Origin: Sulfuricurvum kujiense DSM 16994
GTDB lineage: Bacteria; Campylobacterota; Campylobacteria; Campylobacterales; Sulfurimonadaceae
Length of the DNA stretch: 64,000 nucleotides
Direction: 5' to 3'
Assembly (NCBI RefSeq): GCF_000183725.1
Contig: NC_014762.1
Coordinates: 1,054,001 to 1,118,000 of the forward strand
Shown: positions 43,910 to 52,815 of the stretch, piece after piece
Position numbering within the stretch: position 1 is the first letter of the stretch
How the letters are laid out: each line of letters opens with the position of its first letter
Notes under the pieces: model-generated
What the model was told of the DNA's origin: nothing
What the model saw: the letters and a program-made list of their open reading frames with translations, nothing else
Database searches by the model: none
Position numbers and translations under genes: made by a program

Positions 43910-44257
43910 TTATTTTTTGTAGGGTTTGACTTTGATGTCATTCCAGATTTTGCACTGACAGGCGAGGCGGTATTTGCACATAACGTCTTTTTCGGTCAAT
44001 TCATCAGCTTCGGCCTGGGTAATCACACCCAAAGCCATCAATTTATCGAGTTCCTTGTCGGTCATATGAAATGCACTTTTTTCGCCGAGCTCTTCGACCT
44101 CTACGACACAGCTTCCGCACTCGCCGTCTTCACAGTCAAACGGGATTTGTACATTATGATTTTTGGCAATCGCAAGCAGGACATCCGCAGGTGACGCTCT
44201 GAATCCTCGTTCTCTTCCATGCCCCGGGAACTCTTCTGAAAAAATAACCTGATACAT
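43910..44257 (-). CDS. [2Fe-2S] ferredoxin
   Basis: 115 residues. The plant/FdxB-type ligand pattern is CEDGECGSC plus a distal Cys in YRLACQCKI. An acidic helical insertion (MTDKELDKLMALGVITQAEADEL) lies between the third and fourth ligands. AAGGAG precedes ATG 44257. It is likely a cytoplasmic electron carrier; the partner is unknown. It is enclosed by repeat elements. Confidence 0.88.
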   Translation of the reverse strand: MYQVIFSEEFPGHGRERGFRASPADVLLAIAKNHNVQIPFDCEDGECGSCVVEVEELGEKSAFHMTDKELDKLMALGVITQAEADELTEKDVMCKYRLACQCKIWNDIKVKPYKK

Positions 44258-44382
44258 TTCTAACTCCTTACACAACACAAATTTCACCTACTACGATAGT
44301 ACGATCCATGTTCTAAGTCAAGCGATGAATAGCGTGCTTTTTGCCTAATTTTTAGGCTGATATTGCGAGTACGGAGGTGTGT

Positions 44383-44421
44383 GTTGAGAGAATCGGATTA
44401 AAAAGTAGGCTGCCCCCTTTT
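44383..44421. repeat. Tail motif downstream of the SRPBCC gene
   Basis: The segment around AAAAAGTAGGCTGCCCCC-T(8) is similar to 45302-45343, which sits at the same place relative to the next minus-strand gene. About three quarters of the bases match by eye. It may be part of the repeat's right flank or a shared terminator. Confidence 0.45.
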
Positions 44422-44460
44422 TTTTTCTTTTTTATTCCCTTTTTTACTATTTTCAGATAT

Positions 44461-44904
44461 CTATTTTACAAAATTTTTGAGCCTATTTTCCAAACCCAAA
44501 AGCACTTCATTCATTAGATTGTGGTGTATTGTATCAACGGGAACCACATAGGATAAAAGATGGATAAATAGATTATTTATCTCTAAATTTATTTCATAAT
44601 CTAGTTTTGTTTGGCCATTTGTCTCTGTAAGTGTCCAAACACCTAATCCGGAGTAAATACCTGAATATTGCATAACAAGTTTAGCATTGGTAACACACTC
44701 AGAGAACTCACAAAAAAATGGTATTCCACCGTAAGGTCTAACTTCTACCTGAGAACCTATAAAATCTTCTGTAATATTAAGGACTTTAATTTTGACATTC
44801 GAAGGCCACCAAAGAGAATAAGATGTAATATCTGTAAGAATCATCCATATTTCTTCGGCTGGAAATGGTATCGTAATGGAATTTATGGAGTGTATTTGCT
44901 TCAT
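44461..44904 (-). CDS. SRPBCC-fold protein (polyketide cyclase/lipid-binding-like)
   Basis: 147 residues of the START/Bet-v-1 helix-grip fold: INSITIPFPAEEIWMILTDI at the start, a strand-rich middle and a long C-terminal helix (NLMNEVLLGLENRLKNF). It binds hydrophobic ligands in relatives. The gene is clearly more AT-rich than its neighbours and lies between repeat elements, which suggests acquisition by transfer. Confidence 0.75.
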   Translation of the reverse strand: MKQIHSINSITIPFPAEEIWMILTDITSYSLWWPSNVKIKVLNITEDFIGSQVEVRPYGGIPFFCEFSECVTNAKLVMQYSGIYSGLGVWTLTETNGQTKLDYEINLEINNLFIHLLSYVVPVDTIHHNLMNEVLLGLENRLKNFVK

Positions 44905-45008
44905 CGTTTGATTTCCTATATTTTGGCATTGTCAAACACCTTTTGATCGGTTATTGTAATGCCGTGTTAGGTTAGCTTGGAATTGTATTACATATTGAAA
45001 GATATTAT

Positions 45009-45286
45009 GTCCTTTTCTTTTTCATAAGAAAAGTACCAAAAGAAAATCGCCGCTCAAACAGAACGCTTCCAGCCGATTCGGCACTTCTGCCATCGGCTGG
45101 GCTCTTGGTGTGTTTTCGCGGCAGGAAATTTTGAAAGAATAATTTTCGCAAAGCGAAAATAAATAGATACATTCCCGTGATCCAAACCCTAGAGCCGTTC
45201 CGAAGGCAGCAGTGCCGAGAGGAACGAGCGTTCTTGGATCGCGGTATGCTCTTTTGCTACTTTTCGGCTAAACAGAAAAGTAGAGA
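45009..45286 (+). repeat. Long intergenic repeat, copy B (full form)
   Basis: 278 bases bounded by a left hairpin CTTTTCTT-N5-AAGAAAAG and a right hairpin CTACTTTTC-N9-GAAAAGTAG. Interior blocks shared with copy C include CCCTAGAGCCG-type sequence, GGCAG-N3-TGCCGAGAGG and GCGGTATGCTCTTTT. It carries no plausible coding frame. It fills most of the 439-base gap 44905-45343. Confidence 0.85.
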
Positions 45287-45301
45287 GTTGTTTTGAAATG
45301 T

Positions 45302-45343
45302 GGGATGAGAGAAAGGGAAGAAAAAGTAGTTTGTCCGCTTTTT
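45302..45343. repeat. Tail motif downstream of the coiled-coil gene
   Basis: AAAAAGTAGTTTGTCCGC-T(7) and the bases before it resemble 44383-44421. Both copies end directly at the stop codon side of a minus-strand, AT-rich gene. Confidence 0.45.
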
Positions 45344-46009
45344 TTAAACTTGTAATTTAGAACGTATTGCTTCTTTTAATAATTTAGCACTCGGATCGAT
45401 TAAATTTTGCCAGTTATATGCCATTTCATTCCATAAAGTCACGAGTTCTATGGGTTGTGTTTCACTATTTAGCGCTCTTCCTAAGTTTTGAGCTTCGAGT
45501 AAAATTTGATCACAGCGTGCTAATGCTTTTGTATAATAAATATGTATACTATCAATCATAGTTTTTAGTTGTTGTTCTGTTTCAATATCTATGTATACTG
45601 AGTTTAATTCAAGAGAACGATATGTCTGGGAAATATCAGTAAAAGCTTTAGCTAACTCAAGGAACATATTTTTTAAGCCATTAAAATAAGAAGCTGCAAA
45701 ATCTTGATTTTTATCAAGACTTGCATATTTTCTTAATTCACCAAGCGAATTGTATAAATTAATTACCGCTTCATATAAAGATTTTAGTGCTTCAATTTTG
45801 TCTTGTTCATATCTAGATATGCGTAGATTTTTTTGATGTAATTCAACTGCAAGTTCATGTCCTAATCTCTCTTTTTCAATAGCCAAGGCATGAATATGAC
45901 GTGCTAACATTTTATCTGTTTGAATTTTGATAAATGATTTACTTAGATAAGCTGCTATGGCTATGGCAATTGATGCACCTCCAATTGCAGAAAGAAATAA
46001 TTCAAACAT
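45344..46009 (-). CDS. Membrane-anchored coiled-coil protein, unknown function
   Basis: 221 residues. One N-terminal membrane helix (LFLSAIGGASIAIAIAAYL) is followed by a long helical region (LAIEKERLGHELAVELHQKN and on). No family is recognised. AAAGG lies 6 bases before ATG 46009. It is markedly AT-rich, like the SRPBCC gene, and flanked by repeats. Confidence 0.6.
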   Translation of the reverse strand: MFELFLSAIGGASIAIAIAAYLSKSFIKIQTDKMLARHIHALAIEKERLGHELAVELHQKNLRISRYEQDKIEALKSLYEAVINLYNSLGELRKYASLDKNQDFAASYFNGLKNMFLELAKAFTDISQTYRSLELNSVYIDIETEQQLKTMIDSIHIYYTKALARCDQILLEAQNLGRALNSETQPIELVTLWNEMAYNWQNLIDPSAKLLKEAIRSKLQV

Positions 46010-46067
46010 ACAAAACCTTTCTTTTTCTTTCACATTTCCTTGTTATTTCTCAAGATAGTGTGAATGG

Positions 46068-46087
46068 ATTCCCGCCTTCGCGGGAAT
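46068..46087. repeat. dRS3-like palindrome after htpG
   Basis: ATTCCC-GCCTTCGC-GGGAAT fits the ATTCCC-N8-GGGAAT pattern described as dRS3 in Neisseria and common in other proteobacteria. It sits 10 bases beyond the htpG stop and can form the terminator hairpin of that gene. Confidence 0.7.
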
Positions 46088-46097
46088 GACGGAGGAC

Positions 46098-47978
46098 TTA
46101 CAGCGCTTTCGCCATAATACGATTAAGACGTGCAATAAACCCTGCAGTATCCGCAAGCGTCTCTCCCTCATAGAGTTTCGCTTGATCGAGCAACACATGC
46201 GCCGCATCGTCGATGAGGTTCATATCCGCTGAATCACTGAGTTTTTTGATCAACTCATGGTTCGGGTTGATTTGGAGGATCGGTTTCGGAGCCGGGAAAT
46301 CCCCGCCCATGTTTCCGAACTGTTTCATCATCTGCGCCATCATGTACCCTTGGTCTTCTTTATCGACTTTCAGACATACGGCTGACTCGGTGAGATCAAA
46401 GGTCGTTTCGACTTTCGATACGTTTTCCCCAAGAGCATTTTGGAGCTGTCCGACGAAGCCCTCTAGGCTTTTCGCTTTCTCTTCGTGCTCTTTTTTCTCC
46501 TCTTCGGACTCTTCGAGTTTCGCATCGGTGACGTTGACGAATTTATAGTCGTTGTACTCGCTCACCATCGGGAATACGATCGTGTCGATCTCTTCGTTGA
46601 GCACCAACACATCGATCCCTTTGGCTTTGAAACGCTCTAGGGCAGGGGAGTTTTTGAGCATTTGGAGAGACATTTTTGCCGTGATATAGTAAATCTCTTT
46701 TTTCTCGGCATCGACACCCTCGACGAATTTGCTGAACATTACCGGCTCGTGAGCATTAAGTGTGTTGAGTTTGAGAAGCTCTAGGATTTTCTCACGGTTT
46801 CCGAAATCGCTGTAAAGACCCTCTTTGAGGACGTTTCCGAACTCTTTATAGAACGCGTCGTATTTTTCGGTGTCGTTTTCCGCCAATTTAGCAAGCTCGC
46901 CCAACACTTTTTTGACCGATGCGTTTTTGATCTTCGCCATCACGCGGTTGCTTTGCAAGATTTCGCGGCTGACGTTGAGCGGAAGGTCGGCAGAGTCGAT
47001 CACCCCGCGAAGGAAACGAAGGTAGGTCGGCATAAGCTCTTTTTCATCGTCGGTGATGAAGACGCGGTTGATGTAGAGTTTAATACCGCTTTGGTAATCA
47101 ACGCGGTACAAGTCCATCGGCGCTTTAGACGGTACGTAGAAGAGGGTAGTGTACTCTAACGCCCCCTCCGCTTTGTTGTGCATCCAAATAAGCGGCTCAG
47201 ATGAATCATGCGCGATGCTCGAATAGAAATCTTTGTACTCTTCGTCGCTGATGTCGTTTTTGCTTATTGTCCACAGAGCGTTAGCCTTGTTGATTTGTTT
47301 GTTAACGATCTCGTTGTGACCTTTTTCCTCACCCTCTGCCGGTGCTACCCACTCCTCTTTGTCCATAAAGATCGGGAACGGGATGTGGTTGGAGTATTTT
47401 TTAACGATAGAGTCGATGCGGTGCGTTTCTAGGAACTCCGCTTCATCGTCTTTGAGATGCATGATGATCGTCGTACCGTGAGAATCGCGTGTTGCGGGTT
47501 CGATATCGTATTCGCTTCCCGCCATGGATGACCATTTGTACGCGCTTTCTTCACCCGCTTTGCGAGAAATAACTTCGACTTTGTCCGCTACCATGAACGA
47601 CGCGTAGAATCCGACCCCGAACTGACCGATGAGTTTGGAATCTTTTTTCTGATCGCCGCTGAGTTTTTCCAAGAACGCTTTGGTTCCCGATTTCGCGATG
47701 GTTCCGAGGTTCTCAACGAGATCGGTCTCGTTCATACCGATACCCGTATCGCTGATAGAGAGTGTTTTCGCCTCTTTGTCGATGACGATGTCGATGCGCG
47801 GAGCGAAGTTGACCCCTTTGTAGTTTTCGTCGGTAAGGACGAGCATGTTTAGTTTATCAAGTGCGTCGGAGCTGTTGGAAACCAACTCGCGGACGAAAAT
47901 CTCTTTGTTGGAGTACAAAGAGTGGATCATGAGATGCAAGATTTGTGAGACTTCAGTCTGGAACTGATGTTTTGCCAT
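46098..47978 (-). CDS. htpG: Molecular chaperone HtpG (bacterial Hsp90)
   Basis: 626 residues, normal length. The N-terminal GHKL ATPase has ELVSNSSDALDKL, the DTGIGM loop and GQFGVGFYASFMV. The middle domain carries the catalytic-loop Arg region (SREILQSNRVMAKI). The C-terminal dimerisation domain ends with ARLNRIMAKAL. ATP-driven folding chaperone in the cytoplasm. It is flanked by copy C upstream and by the dRS3-like hairpin downstream. Confidence 0.97.
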   Translation of the reverse strand: MAKHQFQTEVSQILHLMIHSLYSNKEIFVRELVSNSSDALDKLNMLVLTDENYKGVNFAPRIDIVIDKEAKTLSISDTGIGMNETDLVENLGTIAKSGTKAFLEKLSGDQKKDSKLIGQFGVGFYASFMVADKVEVISRKAGEESAYKWSSMAGSEYDIEPATRDSHGTTIIMHLKDDEAEFLETHRIDSIVKKYSNHIPFPIFMDKEEWVAPAEGEEKGHNEIVNKQINKANALWTISKNDISDEEYKDFYSSIAHDSSEPLIWMHNKAEGALEYTTLFYVPSKAPMDLYRVDYQSGIKLYINRVFITDDEKELMPTYLRFLRGVIDSADLPLNVSREILQSNRVMAKIKNASVKKVLGELAKLAENDTEKYDAFYKEFGNVLKEGLYSDFGNREKILELLKLNTLNAHEPVMFSKFVEGVDAEKKEIYYITAKMSLQMLKNSPALERFKAKGIDVLVLNEEIDTIVFPMVSEYNDYKFVNVTDAKLEESEEEKKEHEEKAKSLEGFVGQLQNALGENVSKVETTFDLTESAVCLKVDKEDQGYMMAQMMKQFGNMGGDFPAPKPILQINPNHELIKKLSDSADMNLIDDAAHVLLDQAKLYEGETLADTAGFIARLNRIMAKAL

Positions 47979-48103
47979 GTGACTATCCTTTATTGTTTAA
48001 AAATTTGAGCTGTGATTGTAACAAAATAGTTTTAATAATGCAAGAAGTATCAAGTAAGTTTAGTCAAATGCACTAAACTTACTTTTTGTAATGTTTTTTT
48101 CTT

Positions 48104-48378
48104 GTACTTTTCTTTTTAGAAAAGAAAGATATGTACTTTTCTGTTTAGCCGAAAAGTACCAAAAGAGCATACCGCAATCCAAAAACGCTTCGCTCCTCTC
48201 GGCACGACTGCCTCCGGAGCGGCTCTAGGTAATGGATTGCGGGAATTTAATGAAAACAATGATGCCCTCACAGCACACCAAGAGCAAGGTCGCGTGCCGT
48301 AGGGCTAACGCGTACCGCTAGCGTTCTGGTGTGAGGGCGATTTTCTTTTGTTTACTTTTCTTATGAAAAAGAAAAGTA
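48104..48378 (-). repeat. Long intergenic repeat, copy C (inverted, with an extra end hairpin)
   Basis: Reads on the minus strand from 48378 to about 48134 with the same hairpin ends and interior blocks as copy B (CTTTTCTTTTTCATAAGAAA at the left end, GCGGTATGCTCTTTT near the right end). A second copy of an end hairpin (CTTTTCTTTTTAGAAAAGAA) lies at 48116-48127 and around, as in copy A. It fills most of the 405-base gap between htpG and truA and stops 5 bases short of the truA stop codon. Confidence 0.85.
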
Positions 48379-48383
48379 ATAAA

Positions 48384-49112
48384 CTAGTATTTAATGTGGG
48401 TAAGATAAAGCCCATTATGCGGCGCAATATCGGTAGTATGGCGCTTTACACAGTTGATTTGTTCTATCAGCTGTTCTTTCGTCGCTTTCCCCGCCGATAT
48501 ACGGAGCAAAAAACCGACCATCAGGCGGATTTGGGAGCGTAAGAAGCCGTTTCCTTCGAAAACGATGATAAAGTGCCCTTTGTACGAGTAGGCATAGGCA
48601 CGGTAGATGATTCGGGTATGGTGTTCCAAATCGTTGCCGCTTTTTTTAAAAAACTCGAAATCATGGGTTCCGACGAAACAGCCTATCGCATCACAAATTG
48701 CTTCACGGTTGAGGCTCGGGACGAACGTGATAAAGTTATCCTCGAACGGATTGCTAAGTCCCTCTTTGATGACGTATCGATAGACACGGCGCTTGGCACT
48801 GTAGCGGGCATGAAAATCATCCTCCACGAACTCGATGCGCTGTATCCGCATGGAGGGGGGGAGCTGAACGTTGAGCATTTCACGAAGACGGTGCAGGTCG
48901 GTCCAAAAATCGGGGAGATCGACATGGATAACCTGATGGGTAGCGTGAACGCCGCGATCGGTGCGTCCTGAAGCTTTCGGGGTGGCGGTGATTTTAAGCC
49001 GATGCAAGACGGTGATAAGATGTCCCATCACGGTGTTATCGGTATTGGGCTGCTGTTGAGACCCCATGAACGCCGAGCCGTTGTAGCTCAGTGTTATTTT
49101 TACACGGCTCAA
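48384..49112 (-). CDS. truA: tRNA pseudouridine(38-40) synthase
   Basis: 242 residues. The catalytic Asp is in GRTDRGVHATHQV. FHARYSAKRRVYRY and FLRSQIRLMVG are further TruA blocks. It makes pseudouridine in the anticodon stem-loop of many tRNAs. It is the last gene of the glmU operon and overlaps the LptF/G gene by 4 bases. Confidence 0.95.
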   Translation of the reverse strand: MSRVKITLSYNGSAFMGSQQQPNTDNTVMGHLITVLHRLKITATPKASGRTDRGVHATHQVIHVDLPDFWTDLHRLREMLNVQLPPSMRIQRIEFVEDDFHARYSAKRRVYRYVIKEGLSNPFEDNFITFVPSLNREAICDAIGCFVGTHDFEFFKKSGNDLEHHTRIIYRAYAYSYKGHFIIVFEGNGFLRSQIRLMVGFLLRISAGKATKEQLIEQINCVKRHTTDIAPHNGLYLTHIKY

Positions 49113-50131
49113 AAACGGCTCCCTACCAGACGTTTATAAAAACTGTAGGTGATGATCAGCCATACCAAAGTGACGACCCATATCGTGTGAAATCCGAGCC
49201 ATTGCTGAGTGATGATGGCCGCCGCATAAAAACCGACGATGGAGAGAAAAAGCCACAGGTATATCCACCGTTTTTGGTGTCGGGCATGGACAATCCCCAG
49301 CGCAATCATCAAGAAGACGGAGATAAGGGGAAAGAGGCTGAGCAGAGTGTTGGTAATAAAGCGTTGGGTTTTCCGTTCACGCAGTTCGTTATTGGTCCAA
49401 TAATCGAGCGTATTGCGGTATACCATCGGATCGGTGGAGAGCTTGTCGTTGATATAGCCGGTTTTAAACAGCATGGTTCGAAGAAGAATATTGTCATAGC
49501 TGTAGCTTACGCCGTTGTCCAATCGCAGCTGTAAGACCCCTTGTTTATTGATCAATTCAGCTTTGTCGGCTTTAATGAGGATTTCGTCTTTCATCGATTT
49601 GTTAAAAAGGATGACATCCCCGAAAACACGCGATTGCGGATCGTTTTTGTTGATGAAGAGCATCCAGTCGCCGAAATGGTGTCCGAACTCCGAAGCACCC
49701 AGATTGAATTTGGCTTCCGCCCTTTTTTTCTCCAAAAAATTGGCGGAGATGATTTTGATGTAAGGGGTGACGACGACAAAATTGACAAACAGCAAAAGCG
49801 AAAGAAGCAGTGCAGGGACGGCTAATATCCGTGCCACAAAGAGGGGAGATATCCCAAGTGAGAAGACAACTACCATCTCGTTGTCGTTGGAGAGGCGGTA
49901 CAGTGCCAGCGCGCCGCCGACGACGAAAGCGATGGGGAGCGTGTAAAAAAGGAGCTCGGGAACGACAAAAAGATAGAGTTTCGCCATCTCTGAGAGTGTG
50001 ATCTGAATGACCGCCGTATAGGTGGCGAGCTTGATCATAAAAATGACCGAAGCGATAGCAAATAGAGGTAAAAAAATCGAAAAAAAGAGGATCGAAAGAT
50101 TGGAGAGGATATATCGGCGTAATTTATCCAT
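49109..50131 (-). CDS. LptF/LptG-family permease (lipopolysaccharide export)
   Basis: 340 residues with six membrane helices: a pair at the N-terminus, a third and fourth around 60-120, a periplasmic domain, and a C-terminal group (FPLISVFLMIALGIVHARHQ and on). This is the YjgP/YjgQ inner-membrane component of the LPS transporter. LptF and LptG cannot be told apart here. ATG 50131 has GGTGGG upstream and overlaps the prepilin peptidase end by 8 bases. Confidence 0.88.
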   Translation of the reverse strand: MDKLRRYILSNLSILFFSIFLPLFAIASVIFMIKLATYTAVIQITLSEMAKLYLFVVPELLFYTLPIAFVVGGALALYRLSNDNEMVVVFSLGISPLFVARILAVPALLLSLLLFVNFVVVTPYIKIISANFLEKKRAEAKFNLGASEFGHHFGDWMLFINKNDPQSRVFGDVILFNKSMKDEILIKADKAELINKQGVLQLRLDNGVSYSYDNILLRTMLFKTGYINDKLSTDPMVYRNTLDYWTNNELRERKTQRFITNTLLSLFPLISVFLMIALGIVHARHQKRWIYLWLFLSIVGFYAAAIITQQWLGFHTIWVVTLVWLIITYSFYKRLVGSRF

Positions 50132-50873
50132 AAATACCCACCAAAATATTATTGACATACGTGTCAAACATCAAAACGATCCAGCATCCCATCGCTAAAA
50201 ACGGGATAAACGGAAGCTCTTTGGACTCTTCGGTTTCATCACGGGTAAGAATCAGTGCCGGAAGGGCCAAAACGGCGCCCAGAAAGACGGCTGCCAGTCC
50301 CAGTTTGATTCCCAGTAATGCCCCCATCGTCGCGGCAATCATAATGTCCGCTTCACCCATAGCCTCTTTTTTGATGATATAGGAGATGTAAAAACGCAGA
50401 AGTGAAAAACCTCCGGCAAACAGCAGGGCGTTCGTAACGTTGTAACCGAGACTCTCCAATGAGGTTACGCTGAAAACGGCAACGGTGAGTGCACCGAGGT
50501 TGAGGCTGTCCGGTACCATTTTGTAGCGGTAGTCGATGGCGGAGAGGGCAAGGAGGAAATCAAACGTTACGGCGATGCCGAGCGCTTGGAACGTCAGTCC
50601 GAATTTCAGTGCGCTGAAGAGAAAAATAAGGCCGCTGAGAAGCTCAATCAGCGGGTACTGCATCGAAATCTTTTCACCGCAAAATGCACATTTACCGTGG
50701 AGAAACAGCCAAGAGAGGATCGGGATATTGTGCCAAAAACGCAACGGCGTACTGCAGCTCATACAGTGCGATGCGGGGAAAGATATATTCTCATTCAACG
50801 GAATACGGAGTATCACGACATTCAAAAAAGAGCCTATCGCAGCTCCCAAAACAAAAATAAAAGCTAATTCCAT
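50124..50873 (-). CDS. Prepilin peptidase (type IV leader peptidase)
   Basis: 249 residues, polytopic. The zinc cysteines CMSC and CAFC are at the N-terminal cytoplasmic loop. The two catalytic aspartates sit in LSAIDYRYKMVPD and GEADIMIAATMGALLG. It cleaves and N-methylates type IV pilin or type II pseudopilin precursors. No pilin gene is in the window. Its start shares bases with the uppS end. Confidence 0.93.
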   Translation of the reverse strand: MELAFIFVLGAAIGSFLNVVILRIPLNENISFPASHCMSCSTPLRFWHNIPILSWLFLHGKCAFCGEKISMQYPLIELLSGLIFLFSALKFGLTFQALGIAVTFDFLLALSAIDYRYKMVPDSLNLGALTVAVFSVTSLESLGYNVTNALLFAGGFSLLRFYISYIIKKEAMGEADIMIAATMGALLGIKLGLAAVFLGAVLALPALILTRDETEESKELPFIPFLAMGCWIVLMFDTYVNNILVGIYG

Positions 50874-51550
50874 CAGTTCAATCCTCCGAAACGTCTCTCA
50901 ACGGTTCTAAATTTTTTGATTATCGATTCGAGTTCATCGGTCGTGAATTCGGGCCAAAGGGTTTTGGTAAAAAACAGCTCCGCATACGCCGCCTGCCATA
51001 AAAGAAAGTTCGAGAGGCGGTGGTCTCCCCCCGTCCGGATCAGCAGATCGACGTCGTGGGTGCAGTCGAGGGCGCGGGTAAGCGTTTCTACGCTTAGAGG
51101 GCCGTTTTCACGCAGAGCGTTGGCGGCACGGACGATTTCGTCGCGTCCTCCGTAGTTCAGTGCCAGACACTGCGTCAGGCCGTCGCATTGTGCAGTCGCG
51201 TTTTGGACATCGTCGATAACGCTTCGAAGCGATTTGGAAAATATGCTCAGATCGCCGATCGGCTCGAATCGGATATTCCCTTCCAGATAGGTGGAGCGTT
51301 CGCTTTTGAGATAGCGTTCCAAAAGCTTCATCAAAAATTCGACTTCGATTTTCGGCCGTTTCCAGTTTTCGGTACTGAACGCATAAAGGGTAAGTCGGTC
51401 AATTTCGCTATGGCGGGCGCAGTAGGTAGTGATGGCACGTACGGTCTCCGCCCCTTTTTCATGTCCGTAGGTTCGGTTTTTTCCCTGAGCTTCAGCCCAG
51501 CGGCCGTTTCCGTCCATGATGATCGCGATATGGCTGGGGAGATTGCTCAT
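50873..51550 (-). CDS. uppS: Undecaprenyl diphosphate synthase
   Basis: 225 residues. The catalytic Asp is in IIMDGNGRWAEAQGK, and the C-terminal RTGGDHRLSNFLLWQAAYAE block is diagnostic of cis-prenyltransferases. It extends farnesyl diphosphate to the C55 carrier lipid for peptidoglycan and LPS. It overlaps coaBC by 4 bases. Confidence 0.96.
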   Translation of the reverse strand: MSNLPSHIAIIMDGNGRWAEAQGKNRTYGHEKGAETVRAITTYCARHSEIDRLTLYAFSTENWKRPKIEVEFLMKLLERYLKSERSTYLEGNIRFEPIGDLSIFSKSLRSVIDDVQNATAQCDGLTQCLALNYGGRDEIVRAANALRENGPLSVETLTRALDCTHDVDLLIRTGGDHRLSNFLLWQAAYAELFFTKTLWPEFTTDELESIIKKFRTVERRFGGLN

Positions 51551-52815
51551 AAACGGGCCGCTTCGTCCAAGAGGGTGAGGGAAAGGGTGAGTTTATCCAT
51601 TGTGCTTAACGGCACGGTAGCACCTTCTGTGATAAAGTCGATCCGGTTGGTATCACTGCCGAACGGATTGGACTCGTCGATGACATTCAGACAGACCGCA
51701 TCGACTCTCTTGTTTGTTAAGAGCTTTTTGGCATTGTTCGCCGCAACGGTTGTATCGGTTTCGGCTTTGAACGCAACCGTCTTTATCCCCTCTTTATTGC
51801 ATGTGCTCAAGAGATCGATATTCTGTTTCATCGGGATATTCCAATGCTTTCCGATGATCTCTTTTTTGAGTTTTCCGTTTTGCGGATGCTCGGGGATATA
51901 ATCGCTGACCGCCGCCGCCATAAACAAAAAAGGCTCTTTTTGGATTAAGGCTATCGGCGCGTCATGGATGAGAGAAGCTTTGGAAAGTTTCCCTTTTTTG
52001 GCGATGCGGATTGAATCGGTGAGATATTCCCCCATCTCTTCGGAACTTTCGACATCGATGGTATGGATCGTATTCGGAAGATTAGATTCAAAGCGCGTAG
52101 CGATCAGATTTACGTCCGCTCCCCGTAAAAACAGCGCGGTTGCGAGTGCGGAGGCCATTTTGCCGCTGGAGCGGTTGCTGATGGTGCGTACGTCATCGAG
52201 TTTTTCGATCGTTCCGCCCCCAGTCACTATGACACGGCGATCGCTCCAAAAATCGTTTTTAAGCAAAATACGGGCACTCTGCCAGAAAATCTCCTGCGGT
52301 TCGGCCATGGCACCGTCACCCACGACCTGACACGCAAGCTCTTTGGTCTGTGTCGCGATGATCTCGTAGTTGGCGATGGCGAGCATTTTTTGGGAAGCTT
52401 GGATCATCGGGTTTTGGATCATAGAGGTATTGGCCGAGGGGGCGAGAAGTTTGATCCCGGGATAGGCGAGGGCGCACTGGGTGAGGATCGTATCGGCGAT
52501 ACCGTTGGCGAGTTTGGCAATCGTGTTGGCGGTAACGGGGGCGATGACGAGCAGATCCGCCCACTGGGCGATCTTAATGTGGTTGAAATCATCTGCCCAT
52601 GACTCATTTGTATCATCCAGAACGCGGTTGCGGCTTAATGCCTCGAAACTGAGCGGTGCTACGAATTTTTTGGCGGAGGGAGTCATTACGACCCGAACCT
52701 CGGCACCCGCTTTGATGAAGAGTCGGAGGAGTTCGAGCGATTTATACGCCGCAATCGACCCTGTGACACCGAGGAGGATTTTTTTCCCTCTCAAAAGATT
52801 GGACGGGATCTCCAT
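51547..52815 (-). CDS. coaBC: Bifunctional phosphopantothenoylcysteine decarboxylase/synthase
   Basis: 422 residues. The N-terminal CoaC flavoprotein half has ILLGVTGSIAAYKSLELLR and the APVTANTIAKLANGIAD flavin region. The CoaB half begins around RRVIVTGGGTIEKLDDVR and has NRSSGKMASALATA. Together they join cysteine to phosphopantothenate and decarboxylate it in coenzyme A synthesis. Its start overlaps the glmU stop. Confidence 0.95.
   Translation of the reverse strand: MEIPSNLLRGKKILLGVTGSIAAYKSLELLRLFIKAGAEVRVVMTPSAKKFVAPLSFEALSRNRVLDDTNESWADDFNHIKIAQWADLLVIAPVTANTIAKLANGIADTILTQCALAYPGIKLLAPSANTSMIQNPMIQASQKMLAIANYEIIATQTKELACQVVGDGAMAEPQEIFWQSARILLKNDFWSDRRVIVTGGGTIEKLDDVRTISNRSSGKMASALATALFLRGADVNLIATRFESNLPNTIHTIDVESSEEMGEYLTDSIRIAKKGKLSKASLIHDAPIALIQKEPFLFMAAAVSDYIPEHPQNGKLKKEIIGKHWNIPMKQNIDLLSTCNKEGIKTVAFKAETDTTVAANNAKKLLTNKRVDAVCLNVIDESNPFGSDTNRIDFITEGATVPLSTMDKLTLSLTLLDEAARL

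Noticed and set aside
51188-51901. A 237-codon plus-strand frame opposite uppS and coaBC
   Set aside because: It is antisense to two clear, overlapping enzyme genes and matches no family.
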